Assembly (NCBI GenBank): GCA_035530055.1
Contig: DATKVN010000031.1
Location: 1-21,301 of the forward strand
Origin: a bacterium
GTDB taxonomy: Bacteria; UBA6262; WVXT01
Reading direction: 5' to 3'
DNA: 21,301 nucleotides
The first letter of the stretch is position 1. Every line of letters begins with the position of its first letter. This document shows positions 6,409 to 14,864 of the stretch, in pieces. The notes beneath the pieces are model-generated. The model was not told the origin of the DNA. It did not search any database and worked only from the letters and a program-made list of their open reading frames with translations. The position numbers and the translations under genes are program-made.

Positions 6409-7931
6409 ACCTTCTCTTCAAACCCTTTAAAATTATAGCAACGCCAGATAGAAAATTCCTTTATAACTTCACCATTTCTGGTAACTTTAAAAACAGGCTC
6501 TTTTTTAATCTCATCAAAAGCAGGGCTTAACTTTTTAATATAGCCGTCTTCTTTCTCTCCTCCTTTAACAAAAATAGCATCCTTTCCAATAAGAGAATCG
6601 AAATCTGACCAGTATCGATAAGAATGGCCATGGGGAGTGCTCTGACCTATTGAATAAGTCTCACATTGGCCATCAGTATAAAAAGCCACATAACTTGCTA
6701 AAGCATAACCCCTGCATAATATGAATGTATCTTCGGGCATCTCTTTTTTTATCATGCTTACTTTTTCACCCAAATCCTTCATCCAGCCAGAAAGAAACAC
6801 TGTTAATCTCTTTGGGCCGCCTTTTTTACTCTTTACAATTGATGTAAGAATTTTTGGATAAACAGGTACAGCATGTATAAAAACCGTCATAAAAATTGCA
6901 AAAGAGATAATTGCAATCCATAAGGTTCGATAAAACTTTTTTCTCTCCCGCCCAAAAAATAATACTGCAACAGCTATAAGGGCTGTAAGATAACCGTAAG
7001 CCACCCAGTGTGGAGCTACACGGTCAAACCAGCTATATATCCCGAACATCAAGAGAATCACTGTGGAAGTAAAGAACAGAAAAAGATGCCTATCATCATT
7101 ATGTTTAAATCCTCTATATGCGCTATGAATTATGCCTGCCAGGCAACCTATAAATAGAAATGGTGAGAGGATAAAAGATTGACCTCCAAAGTATTCAAGA
7201 AAATATTTAAACTTGAGTGAAGCGTCACCAGACATATATCTCATTCCTAAATTATACTTAAATGTTACCCAGCCTCTGGAAGCATTCCAGATGATAACAG
7301 GACTGAACACCAGAAGCGACAGGAGAAGTGCTAAATACGGTTCTTTACGCAGTAGCCATTTTCTCTTTTCTTTAGAGAATAATAAAAATAAAAATACTGA
7401 AATGGGAATGTAAATAGAGATAAATTTCGTAAGAAACGAAAAACCCAGAGCTAATCCAGAAAGCCACCACCAGTATTGCTTCTGGGAATTTGTCGCTTTA
7501 TAAACAGAATAAAGAGTAAGCATCCAGAAGATTCCCAGAGGAGCATCTGTACTTGTAATAATAGCTCCTACAGCAAAGATGGGGGCAATATTTACCAGAA
7601 GACCCGACCAGAAAGCTACCCTCTCATCCTGAAACATCTCCTTGGCCAAAAGATAAACAAGAATCGTTGTCCCTAAAATTAAAACTATAGGAGCCAATCT
7701 TATTGTAAGTACTGTGCTTTTAAACAAAGTAAAAAGAGCTACAATAATCCCGGTCATAGGAGGATGCTCATAATAAGATAAATCAAGATGGCGAGACCAT
7801 TGCCAGAAATAAACTTCATCAGCAGAGAGAGGCAGGAGCCGAGCATAGATTAAACGAAAGATAGTAAGTACTGCTAATATAGAAATAAATGTAATCCTGT
7901 AAGCTTTAATATTCTGGTGTTCACTGCTCAT
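6393..7931 (-). CDS. GT39/ArnT-like membrane glycosyltransferase (PMT_2 domain)
   Basis: A 512-residue integral membrane glycosyltransferase of the dolichyl-phosphate-mannose/ArnT superfamily (GT39/GT83). These enzymes take a sugar from a polyprenyl-phosphate carrier and transfer it to protein, lipid or glycan on the outer side of the inner membrane. The first extracytoplasmic loop has the catalytic acidic pair and landmark residues in LSADEVYFWQWSRHLDLSYYEHPPM (Asp38, Glu39, then YYEHPP). Ten to twelve hydrophobic segments follow to about residue 365, then a soluble C-terminal domain. It precedes DUF362 and the UbiA-type enzyme on the same strand. The last codons (GSIN, stop) are repeat sequence, so the native end may have been altered. 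Donor and acceptor are unknown. Confidence 0.85.
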   Translation of the reverse strand: MSSEHQNIKAYRITFISILAVLTIFRLIYARLLPLSADEVYFWQWSRHLDLSYYEHPPMTGIIVALFTLFKSTVLTIRLAPIVLILGTTILVYLLAKEMFQDERVAFWSGLLVNIAPIFAVGAIITSTDAPLGIFWMLTLYSVYKATNSQKQYWWWLSGLALGFSFLTKFISIYIPISVFLFLLFSKEKRKWLLRKEPYLALLLSLLVFSPVIIWNASRGWVTFKYNLGMRYMSGDASLKFKYFLEYFGGQSFILSPFLFIGCLAGIIHSAYRGFKHNDDRHLFLFFTSTVILLMFGIYSWFDRVAPHWVAYGYLTALIAVAVLFFGRERKKFYRTLWIAIISFAIFMTVFIHAVPVYPKILTSIVKSKKGGPKRLTVFLSGWMKDLGEKVSMIKKEMPEDTFILCRGYALASYVAFYTDGQCETYSIGQSTPHGHSYRYWSDFDSLIGKDAIFVKGGEKEDGYIKKLSPAFDEIKKEPVFKVTRNGEVIKEFSIWRCYNFKGFEEKVGSIN

Positions 7932-8020
7932 CTTCTCTTGCCTTGTACGCCTGACAATACGATTTTAATAATTCCTCATTCATTTGCCAGCAGATTCGGG
8001 GTTTCGTCTGTTTTATTTTA

Positions 8021-8094
8021 TGAGCCGAGCGCGAATCGAACGCGCGACCAACGGCTTAAAAGGCCGCTGCTCTACCTAGCTGAGCTACCGGCTC
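8021..8094 (-). tRNA. tRNA-Lys (TTT)
   Basis: Acceptor GAGCCGG/TCGGCTC (one G-T pair), discriminator A, anticodon loop CTTTTAA (TTT) and T arm CGCGCGTTCGATTCGCGCT. CCA is not encoded. It stands alone between serA and the glycosyltransferase, 89 nt upstream of the latter. Confidence 0.94.
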
Positions 8095-8128
8095 ATCGGC
8101 TTCCACTCCGTGAAATCCTCTCAAGTGT

Positions 8129-8175
8129 CCCGATTGGAAATCGGGGCCCCCAAGCGTCCCGATTAAAATCAGGAC
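8129..8175. repeat. Two CCCGAT hairpins downstream of serA
   Basis: CCCGATT-GGA-AATCGGG (8129-8145, perfect) and GTCCCGAT-TAAA-ATCAGGAC (8156-8175, one mismatch). They lie in the 149-nt gap between serA and tRNA-Lys. Neither has a following T-run on the minus strand, so I do not call them terminators. Confidence 0.6.
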
Positions 8176-8198
8176 TGTTATCCTCTTTCCTTTTTCTT

Positions 8199-8230
8199 CT
8201 CCCCAAAAGGGGGAGGGTCAGAGTGAGGAG
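8199..8230. repeat. Degenerate copy of the CTCCCC-aaa-GGGGAG repeat
   Basis: TCTCCCCAAAAGGGGGAGGG followed by TCAGAGTGAGGA. It matches, with several changes, the CCCTCTCCCC-loop-GGGGAGAGGG plus GTTAGGGTGAGGGG layout found at 16272-16308 and 18160-18319. Confidence 0.65.
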
Positions 8231-8243
8231 GATTCTCTTTGGG

Positions 8244-9824
8244 TTAGAGATTTACCATTTTTACTTCCACAATTTCCGATATCCCCTCTATCTCTTTTAA
8301 AACCTCTTTTGAAACATCACAATCTACATTGATGATAGTTAGTGCTTTTCCACCAACTATTTTTCTCCCCACTTGCATTGCCGCTATATTAATCTTTCTA
8401 TTTCCTAAAATCGTTCCTATTTTACCAATTACTCCCGGCTTGTCCAGATTTGAACAGAGTAACATATACCCTTCAGGAATAACGTCCAAATCAAACTCGC
8501 CAATCCTTACCAGACGAGGTTCCTTCTTCCCCAAAAGAGTCCCGGCAACTATATTCTCCCCTTTTTCTGTCATTGTCTGGACTACTATTAAGTTGGCAAA
8601 ATCTTCCACTTTGCTCACTTTAGACTCGGTAACTTTAATCCCTCTCTCCTCGGCAATTAAAGGAGCGTTGATAAAATTGACTTCCCTTTCCAAAACTGGC
8701 TCCAGAAGCCCCTTAAGCAGGGCAAGGGTTAAAGGCTCAATCTCGTGACGGAGAATCTCTCCTGAGTATTGGACTCCAATCTGAGTAAACCCTCCCTCAC
8801 TTATCTGTGCCTGTAACCTTCCTAATTTCTCGCAAAGGTCAATATAGGGACCTAAAGTTTTCATTTTCTCAGAATCTAATTCTGGCATATTGACTGCATT
8901 GCGAACAATGCCTTTCTTAAGGAAATCTAAAACTTGCAGAGCAATATCTCTTGCCACATTAATCTGAGCCTCTTCGGTTGAAGCTCCTAAATGCGGTGTA
9001 ACAATTATATTCTCTAAACCCAGAACGGGACTGTCAAAAGGTGGTTCCTTCTCAAAAACATCGAGAGCTGCCCCACCAACCTTACCTGACTTCACTGCTT
9101 CTGCTAAGGCAGCTTCATCTATGATTCCCCCACGAGCACAATTTATAATCCTCACTCCTTCTTTCATCTGATTGATAGTTTCTTTATTAATTATGTGTTT
9201 AGTTTCAGAAGTTGACGGAATATGAATTGTTATGTAGTCTGCCTGTTTAATAAGTTCCGGAAAACTGACCAATTTAACGCCAATCTCTCGCGCATGGGCC
9301 TTAGAAATATAGGGGTCATAAGCTATTATCTCCATCCCGAAAGACTGTGCCCTTTTTGCAACTTCACCTCCGATTCTGCCCAGGCCGATTATACCCAGGG
9401 TCTTTTTGAAAATTTCGGTTCCTAAGAATTTTTTCTTTTCCCACTGCTTACTCTTCAGGGATATGTTAGCCTGGGGAATACAGCGGGATAATGCTAAGAG
9501 CATGCTCATTGTATGTTCTGCTGCAGAAATGGTATTTCCACCGGGCGTATTCATTACCAGGATGCCCCTTTTACTTGCCGCCTCAACATCGATATTGTCC
9601 ACTCCCACTCCTGCTCTTCCAATGACTTTTAAATTCTTTGCTGCGTCAATTACCTCTTTTGTCACCTTAGTTGTACTGCGCACAAGAAGAGCATCGTACT
9701 CGCCAATGTGCTTTAGCAACTCCTGCAATTCCAGTTTGAGTTTCACATCAACTGTTATATCGGGGCTTTTCCTCAATAACTCTATACCTTCTTCCGCTAA
9801 TTTGTCACTAACCAATACCTTCAC
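8244..9824 (-). CDS. serA: D-3-phosphoglycerate dehydrogenase
   Basis: Oxidises 3-phosphoglycerate to 3-phosphohydroxypyruvate, the first step of serine synthesis. The 526 residues fit the long three-domain form: substrate- and NAD-binding domains (about 1-315) with NAD motif GLGRIG (147-152), catalytic Arg231 (INCARGGIIDE), Glu260 (DVFEKEPP) and His278 (VTPHLGAST); an intervening ASB domain (about 320-445); and a C-terminal ACT domain (about 455-526, EGYMLLCSNLDKPGVIGKIG), the usual site of serine feedback. The start is GTG at 9824, preceded by AAGGAGG five bases away; homology begins at once (KVLVSDKLAEEGIELL). It follows a class V aminotransferase by 40 nt, a gap filled by a hairpin, so the two likely form a serine operon. 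Confidence 0.96.
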   Translation of the reverse strand: MKVLVSDKLAEEGIELLRKSPDITVDVKLKLELQELLKHIGEYDALLVRSTTKVTKEVIDAAKNLKVIGRAGVGVDNIDVEAASKRGILVMNTPGGNTISAAEHTMSMLLALSRCIPQANISLKSKQWEKKKFLGTEIFKKTLGIIGLGRIGGEVAKRAQSFGMEIIAYDPYISKAHAREIGVKLVSFPELIKQADYITIHIPSTSETKHIINKETINQMKEGVRIINCARGGIIDEAALAEAVKSGKVGGAALDVFEKEPPFDSPVLGLENIIVTPHLGASTEEAQINVARDIALQVLDFLKKGIVRNAVNMPELDSEKMKTLGPYIDLCEKLGRLQAQISEGGFTQIGVQYSGEILRHEIEPLTLALLKGLLEPVLEREVNFINAPLIAEERGIKVTESKVSKVEDFANLIVVQTMTEKGENIVAGTLLGKKEPRLVRIGEFDLDVIPEGYMLLCSNLDKPGVIGKIGTILGNRKINIAAMQVGRKIVGGKALTIINVDCDVSKEVLKEIEGISEIVEVKMVNL

Positions 9825-9842
9825 GGAAACCTCCTTTTGAAC

Positions 9843-9858
9843 GCAGACTAAAGTCTGC
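9843..9858. repeat. GCAGACT hairpin repeat between aminotransferase and serA
   Basis: GCAGACT-AA-AGTCTGC, perfect 7-bp arms, flanked by AAC on the left and TACT on the right. It is a close relative of the hairpin at 4307-4324. Confidence 0.75.
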
Positions 9859-9864
9859 TACTCC

Positions 9865-10998
9865 TTATTTCAGGAATTCTTTCTCTGCCGCAGCTATGCC
9901 TTTCCCTACCTCGAATTTATATCCTAATTTACTCAATGCTATTTCCAGAGCGGAAAGCCCGATGATTACATCAAATCTATCCATATAACCCAGATGGGCT
10001 ATGCGGAAAATCTTACCTTTATATTCTCTTTGACCACCAGCAATTCCCACTCCATACTCGTCACGCATCATTTTAACCAGCCGCACCCCATCAACTCCTT
10101 CCGGAACTTTGACTGCTGTAACCACGTTACAGGGAGCCTCTGCGAAGAGCTCCAGACCCATTGCCTCCACTCCCTTTCTTGTAGCAGAAGCCATTATTGC
10201 ATGGCGCCGTAAGATTTGCTCCAGCCCTTCCTCTTTTATCATTCTCAAAGCTTCCTGCAATCCCAACAACAAGCCTACTGCCGAAGTATAGGGCGTCTGT
10301 TTTTTCTCGTCGAGAAACTTCTTATATGCCTTAAAGTCCCAGTAAAACTTCGGCAATTTAGAATTTTCTACAAGTTTCCATGCCTTCTGGCTGATACTGA
10401 CAAAAGCCAATCCTGGAGGGAGCATCAGTCCTTTCTGAGAGCCACCAGCTACCACATCTACATTCCACTCATCGGTGTTCAGCTCCTGTCCCCCTAACCC
10501 GCTCACCGCATCGACCACCAGGACAGCCTCAGTTTCTGCCACTATCTTACCAATTGTCTGGATATCGTTAACCACACCGGTTGAGGTCTCTGTGCTTTGT
10601 GTAAATACAGCTTTAATCCCCGGTATCTCCTTTAGTTTCTTCTCCACATCCTTGGGCTTAGCTACTCTACCCCAGGGATATTCAATAACTTCTGGTTCAA
10701 CTCCAAATAACTTAGTAATATCTACCCATCTTCTACCAAATGCACCAGTGTTAACAATTAGAACTTTGTCTTGCGGAGAGAGGAGGTTGACCACGCAGGC
10801 CTCCATCGCCCCGGTTCCCGAAGCTGCAAAAATGAAAAGGTCATTTTTTGTTTGAAATACGTATTTCAGCCCTTCTATGTCTTCAGAAAGAACCTGACCG
10901 CACTCCGGAGTGCGGTGATGGATAATTGGCTGAGCTGATGCTAAAAGTACTCTTTCCGGAACAGGAGTAGGACCTGGCGTTAAAAGATACTTTTTCAT
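9865..10998 (-). CDS. Class V aminotransferase (serine-pyruvate/alanine-glyoxylate type), probable phosphoserine aminotransferase role
   Basis: A 377-residue PLP enzyme of the AGT/SPT branch. It starts with LLTPGPTPVPERVL, has the PLP-contacting AASGTGAMEA (58-67), Asp163 in VVDAVSGLGG, and the Schiff-base Lys189 in GGSQKGLMLPPGLAF; the C-terminus has the FRIAHLGYMDRFDV block. It lies directly upstream of serA and no serC-type gene is visible. In Thermotoga maritima and other lineages an AGT-family gene sits next to serA in the same way, so it probably transaminates phosphohydroxypyruvate to phosphoserine. A glyoxylate or pyruvate aminotransferase role remains possible. The ATG at 10998 follows AGGGAGAAG. 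Confidence 0.9.
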   Translation of the reverse strand: MKKYLLTPGPTPVPERVLLASAQPIIHHRTPECGQVLSEDIEGLKYVFQTKNDLFIFAASGTGAMEACVVNLLSPQDKVLIVNTGAFGRRWVDITKLFGVEPEVIEYPWGRVAKPKDVEKKLKEIPGIKAVFTQSTETSTGVVNDIQTIGKIVAETEAVLVVDAVSGLGGQELNTDEWNVDVVAGGSQKGLMLPPGLAFVSISQKAWKLVENSKLPKFYWDFKAYKKFLDEKKQTPYTSAVGLLLGLQEALRMIKEEGLEQILRRHAIMASATRKGVEAMGLELFAEAPCNVVTAVKVPEGVDGVRLVKMMRDEYGVGIAGGQREYKGKIFRIAHLGYMDRFDVIIGLSALEIALSKLGYKFEVGKGIAAAEKEFLK

Positions 10999-11022
10999 TT
11001 TCTTCTCCCTAGATAAAAATCA

Positions 11023-11144
11023 AGAACTAAGAACTTAAACTAAGATCACCCAAAAGCAAATACTTTTTTGCCCCGCTGGAAATATCCCCCAGAGCACAAC
11101 AAAATTTCTAAAGAGGCAAATCTTAGTTCTCGATTCCTAGTTCT
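11023..11144. repeat. Imperfect 24-nt inverted repeat spanning the lon-aminotransferase gap
   Basis: Arm 11023-11046 (AGAACTAAGAACTTAAACTA...) pairs imperfectly with 11120-11144. The two share AGAACTA-GAA and ACTAAGAT at their ends with a few mismatches between. The lon-side arm contains the lon stop codon TAG. The spacer of about 73 nt has a weak GCAAA/TTTGC stem. Confidence 0.55.
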
Positions 11145-13596
11145 CTCTTTTGTTTTCCCATTCTGTTTTTTCTTTTGCTTGTAGTCCTGGCAACCTTTGA
11201 CCCAATGGTAGACGGCCCAATCTCTTCCGTCTGGTTATCTTTGCTTTTCTCTTTTCCCGGGCAACTAAAGCTATCCTAAATACTTCATCTACATTCTTAA
11301 CTGGTATGAACTTCATTTTATTCTTGATCTCTTTGGGAATCTCTTTCAGGTTCCTCTCATTTTCCCGGGGAAAGATAACTGTCTTTATTCCCGACCTATG
11401 AGCTGCCAGCATCTTCTCTTTAAATCCACCTACGGATAAAATCCGCCCTCTTAGAGTTATCTCTCCAGTCATAGCCACATCTTTCTTAACCGGCCTATTG
11501 GTTAATGCTGAAGTTAAAGCAACTGCCATAGTAATCCCTGCCGATGGACCGTCCTTAGGAATCGCACCCTCGGGGACGTGAATGTGAATTTCTATATCCT
11601 TGTAAAAATCCGAGGGTAAACCTAACTTACCAGCATTAGACCTAACATAAGAAAGCGCTGCCTGAGCAGATTCCCTCATCACCTCCCCCAGTTTCCCGGT
11701 AAGGGTGAGATTACCTTTACCTTTCATAATTGAAACTTCAATAGAAAGAATATCTCCCCCCACTTCTGTCCAGGCAAGTCCAGTGGCTACGCCCACTTCA
11801 TTCTGTCCCGGTTTCTCCCTGTGGTACTTGGGAATGCCCAAATAACGGTGAAGGTTTTTTGCAGTAATTTTTATATCTTTTCTGCCCTTCACTGAGGCTA
11901 ACTCTTTGGCTACCTTACGACAGACATTTGCTATCTCTCTTTCCAGGTTTCTTACTCCCGCCTCCAGGGTGTAATCGCGGATTATCAAATTTAAGGCTCG
12001 TTCCGATATAACTAATTTGTCCGAACTTAACCCATTTTCCCTGACCTGTTTCGGCACGAGAAATTTTTGGGCAATCTTAATCTTCTCTTCTTTCGTATAC
12101 CCGGGGAACTTAATAACCTCCATTCGATCAGCTAAAGAAGGCGGAACTGTGTACAGAGTATTAGCAGTGGTAATAAACATTACATCGGATAAATCAAATT
12201 CCACCTCTAAATAGTGATCGGAAAAAGTGTTGTTCTGTTCGGGATCGAGAACTTCTAAAAGAGCCGCTGCTGGATCGCCTCTAAAATCCTGACCCATCTT
12301 ATCCACTTCATCGAGTAGAAATACAGGGTTTCTCGATTTTATCTTACTTAGTGACTGAATTATCCTCCCGGGCAGAGCACCAATATATGTCCTGCGGTGG
12401 CCACGAATCTCAGCCTCATCGCGTATCCCTCCCAATGACATACGAATGAACTTGCGACCCAAAGCACGGGCAATCGAACGGCCTAGAGAAGTCTTACCCG
12501 TACCTGGCGGACCGACAAAACAGATAATTGGTCCCTTCAACTTTTTTGTTAACTTACAAACAGCTAAATATTCCACTATCCTTTCCTTGGCTTTATCCAA
12601 ACCATAATGGTCTTCGTCCAAAATCTTCTCAGCTCTTTTAAGATCCAGATGGTCTTTGGTACTGATAGCCCAGGGTACTCCAATTATCCAGTCCAGATAG
12701 GTCCTAATTACCGTGGCCTCTGGAGAGAAAGGCATCATTTTCTCCAGACGAGAAATTTCTTTCTCTGCCTGTTTTGCTACCTCTGGAGGTGCCTTAGATT
12801 TTCTGACTTTCTCTCTCAGTTCACTTACTTCTTTTTGGTAGTCATCTGTTTCTTTCAGTTCTTTTTTAATTGCCTTAATCTGTTCATGCAGGTAGTATTC
12901 CTTCTGTGTCTTTTCAATCTGGTCACGCACCCGCACCTGAATCTTCTTCTCGATAGAGAGAATATCATTCTCAGCGGTCAAAATTTTGGCTAACTCTGTA
13001 AGCCTCTTTTTAGTATCCCATGTTTCCAGAATAAGCTGCTCCTGAAGTATTTTAATCGAGATATGAGATGCAATAATATCGGCTAAACGGCTGGGATCGT
13101 CGATGTTTGAAACTGACATTATAGTCTCTATGGGAATACGGCGATTCAATTTCACATATTTCTCAAATAAGGCTATCGCATTACGCATCAGAGCCTCAAG
13201 TTCCTGGTTGGGAGTATATGTTTCTAAAAGCCTCTCAATCCTCACCTGAATAAATCCCTGTTGAGGAATAAAGTCTGCAATCTTTGCTCTCTCTAACCCC
13301 TCGACGAGGATTTTAATCGTACCATCGGGCATCTTTAAAAGCTGGAGAATCTCTGCCACTACCCCTACGGAATGGACGTCTTCCCTTCCCGGGTTTTCAG
13401 TTTGAATCTTTTTCTGAGTCACAAGGAAAATTAAGCGGTCTCGGGCCATCGCTTCTTCTAAAGCCTTGATCGATTTAGACCGTCCTACTGCTAACGGAAG
13501 AACCATATAAGGGAAGATTACCACGTCTCTTACTGGCAGAAGGGGTAAGACATCAGGTATGACAATCGATTTCTTAGGCCTTTCTGGTGTAATCAA
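11137..13596 (-). CDS. lon: ATP-dependent protease Lon
   Basis: A cytoplasmic AAA+ serine protease that degrades misfolded and regulatory proteins. Its 819 residues carry the N-terminal substrate domain ([19 protein letters not shown] at 18-36), a coiled segment near 200-290, Walker A GPPGTGKT (362-369), Walker [11 protein letters not shown] (424-433), and the C-terminal protease domain with the Ser-Lys dyad Ser685 ([12 protein letters not shown]) and Lys726. All catalytic elements are intact. The start is TTG at 13596: AGGGAGG stands five bases upstream, and no ATG or GTG lies before the conserved region. That TTG overlaps a TGA stop (TTGA) closing what looks like the tail of clpX, which implies translational coupling. 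The final residues and stop fall in an inverted repeat. Confidence 0.97.
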   Translation of the reverse strand: MITPERPKKSIVIPDVLPLLPVRDVVIFPYMVLPLAVGRSKSIKALEEAMARDRLIFLVTQKKIQTENPGREDVHSVGVVAEILQLLKMPDGTIKILVEGLERAKIADFIPQQGFIQVRIERLLETYTPNQELEALMRNAIALFEKYVKLNRRIPIETIMSVSNIDDPSRLADIIASHISIKILQEQLILETWDTKKRLTELAKILTAENDILSIEKKIQVRVRDQIEKTQKEYYLHEQIKAIKKELKETDDYQKEVSELREKVRKSKAPPEVAKQAEKEISRLEKMMPFSPEATVIRTYLDWIIGVPWAISTKDHLDLKRAEKILDEDHYGLDKAKERIVEYLAVCKLTKKLKGPIICFVGPPGTGKTSLGRSIARALGRKFIRMSLGGIRDEAEIRGHRRTYIGALPGRIIQSLSKIKSRNPVFLLDEVDKMGQDFRGDPAAALLEVLDPEQNNTFSDHYLEVEFDLSDVMFITTANTLYTVPPSLADRMEVIKFPGYTKEEKIKIAQKFLVPKQVRENGLSSDKLVISERALNLIIRDYTLEAGVRNLEREIANVCRKVAKELASVKGRKDIKITAKNLHRYLGIPKYHREKPGQNEVGVATGLAWTEVGGDILSIEVSIMKGKGNLTLTGKLGEVMRESAQAALSYVRSNAGKLGLPSDFYKDIEIHIHVPEGAIPKDGPSAGITMAVALTSALTNRPVKKDVAMTGEITLRGRILSVGGFKEKMLAAHRSGIKTVIFPRENERNLKEIPKEIKNKMKFIPVKNVDEVFRIALVAREKRKAKITRRKRLGRLPLGQRLPGLQAKEKTEWENKREN

Positions 13597-13656
13597 TTCA
13601 GCCTCCCTTTTTGTACTATTTTCTTTTGTACTAACACTGGCTCCTTCTCTTTATTT
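13593..13656 (-). pseudogene. clpX: Probable C-terminal remnant of clpX
   Basis: The frame ending in TGA at 13593-13595 reads [20 protein letters not shown] just before the stop. It has no start of its own and runs upstream into TnpB-element sequence. A basic, EP-containing tail like this is what follows the last helix of many ClpX proteins, and the TTGA overlap with lon is what a clpX-lon pair would show. About 20 residues are too few to prove homology, so this rests mainly on gene order. Confidence 0.5.
13602..13608 (-). promoter_or_regulatory. Shine-Dalgarno of lon
   Basis: AGGGAGG, five bases before the TTG at 13596 and inside the final codons of the clpX remnant. It decides the unusual TTG start. 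Confidence 0.75.
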
Positions 13657-13664
13657 GTGACGCT

Positions 13665-13684
13665 CCCCGACGCAAGCATCGGGG
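13665..13684. repeat. CCCCGACGC hairpin at the right end of the TnpB element
   Basis: CCCCGACGCAAGCATCGGGG, differing by one base from the hairpin at 14918-14937 on the other side of tnpB. It lies 7 nt downstream of the tnpB stop, where the right end and guide-RNA scaffold of such elements are expected. Confidence 0.75.
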
Positions 13685-13689
13685 CTTCT

Positions 13690-13705
13690 GCTTAGTTTAC
13701 TAAGC
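13690..13705. repeat. Palindrome overlapping the tnpB stop codon
   Basis: GCTTAGT-TT-ACTAAGC, perfect 7-bp arms. It contains the TAA stop of tnpB and, with the adjacent CCCCGACGC hairpin, makes two consecutive stem-loops at the element's right end. Confidence 0.7.
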
Positions 13706-14852
13706 ATTCTTTTTCCTGCTTCAATGTCGAAGCCAACGCTTCAACTCCACAGGCGTTACTTCCCGTCCGTCCAACGGTGGTTAAACCTATCTTTAAAATG
13801 TTATTAGAAGCATTTAAATCCCTGTCTGTAGAAATACCACAATTAGAACAATTAAAAACTCTCTTATTTAACGGCATATCCTGAACATATCCGCAACTAC
13901 TACAGGTTTTACTTGTTGGTTCAAGTCTTCCTATTTGAATGGAATACTTACCGTTCCACAAAGACTTGTAATCAAGCTGCCTTTTAAATTCGTGCCAAGA
14001 TATATCTGCAATAGACTTAGCAAGATGATGATTTTTCATCATTCCTTTTATGTTTAAATCTTCCAAAACAAACCCAGAATACTTGGCTATCATATTCGAG
14101 GTTATTTTATGAATAAAATCTAACCTTGCATTCCTAATTTCACGATGAATCTTTTGAACTTTCTTTCGCTGTTTATATCTATTTTTACCTCCCTTCTTCT
14201 TTCTACTTAACTTTTTTTGCTCCTTTTTTAATCTATCTTCTGATTTCATTAAATGTTTTGGATTTTCAATTATTGTTCCATCAGATAGTGTAGCAAATGA
14301 TTTTAATCCAACGTCTATTCCCACGATATTGTCATCTTTTTTTTCTTTATCAGGAATTTCCACCTCACAAGTTACAGAACAATACCATTGGTCTCCATCT
14401 TGGGTAATTGTTATATGTTCTGGTTCTCCTTGAAGCGGTCTATGTTTTATCCATTTAACTTCACCTATTTTTGGAATAAATACAAATCCTTTCCCCAATC
14501 TCCATTTTTGTGGAACTGTGAAACTATCGTTTTCTCTGTGTTTCTTCTTAAACTTTGGGAAACCTTTCCCGTTTTTAAAACAATCTTTCAATGATCTATC
14601 TAATTGTCTTGCGACCATTTGTAAAGATTGAGAGAAAGAAAGATTAAGGAAATCATATTCTTTTTTTATCTTCGGAATAGAAACAACCATTTCATGAGCA
14701 AACTTAAACTTACCCGTTCGTTTATAGTATTCAATATTATCCATCAAAAGATAATTCCATAGAAAACGGGCACTACCTCCGTGTTGTAATAGCAATTGCT
14801 TTTGTTCTTCTGTTGGGCAAAGTCTATATTTGAAACCCTTTAATATTTTCAT
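13692..14852 (-). CDS. tnpB: TnpB, RNA-guided nuclease of IS200/IS605-type element
   Basis: An OrfB/TnpB protein of 386 residues, full length and with an apparently intact active site. The N-terminal WED/REC part opens with MKILKGFKYRLCPTEEQKQLL. RuvC-I is Asp180 in VGIDVGLKSFATLSDG, RuvC-II is Glu264 in FVLEDLNIKGM, and RuvC-III is the DRDLNASNNIL block (Asp343/Asp345). A four-cysteine zinc ribbon lies at Cys317, Cys320, Cys335 and Cys338. Members of this family cut DNA guided by an omega-RNA made from the 3' end of the gene and the right end of the element, and help keep the element at its site. The ATG is 12 nt after the stop of the truncated clpX frame and follows AAGGGAAA, so it would be read on the clpP-clpX transcript. 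Confidence 0.93.
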   Translation of the reverse strand: MKILKGFKYRLCPTEEQKQLLLQHGGSARFLWNYLLMDNIEYYKRTGKFKFAHEMVVSIPKIKKEYDFLNLSFSQSLQMVARQLDRSLKDCFKNGKGFPKFKKKHRENDSFTVPQKWRLGKGFVFIPKIGEVKWIKHRPLQGEPEHITITQDGDQWYCSVTCEVEIPDKEKKDDNIVGIDVGLKSFATLSDGTIIENPKHLMKSEDRLKKEQKKLSRKKKGGKNRYKQRKKVQKIHREIRNARLDFIHKITSNMIAKYSGFVLEDLNIKGMMKNHHLAKSIADISWHEFKRQLDYKSLWNGKYSIQIGRLEPTSKTCSSCGYVQDMPLNKRVFNCSNCGISTDRDLNASNNILKIGLTTVGRTGSNACGVEALASTLKQEKECLVN

Positions 14853-14864
14853 TTTCCCTTAATA

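Noticed and set aside
7917-8300. Plus-strand frame of 127 codons with an SANRTRDQRLKRPLLYLAELPAH segment
   Set aside because: That segment is the reverse translation of tRNA-Lys (8021-8094), a well-known false protein in databases. The rest crosses gene ends.
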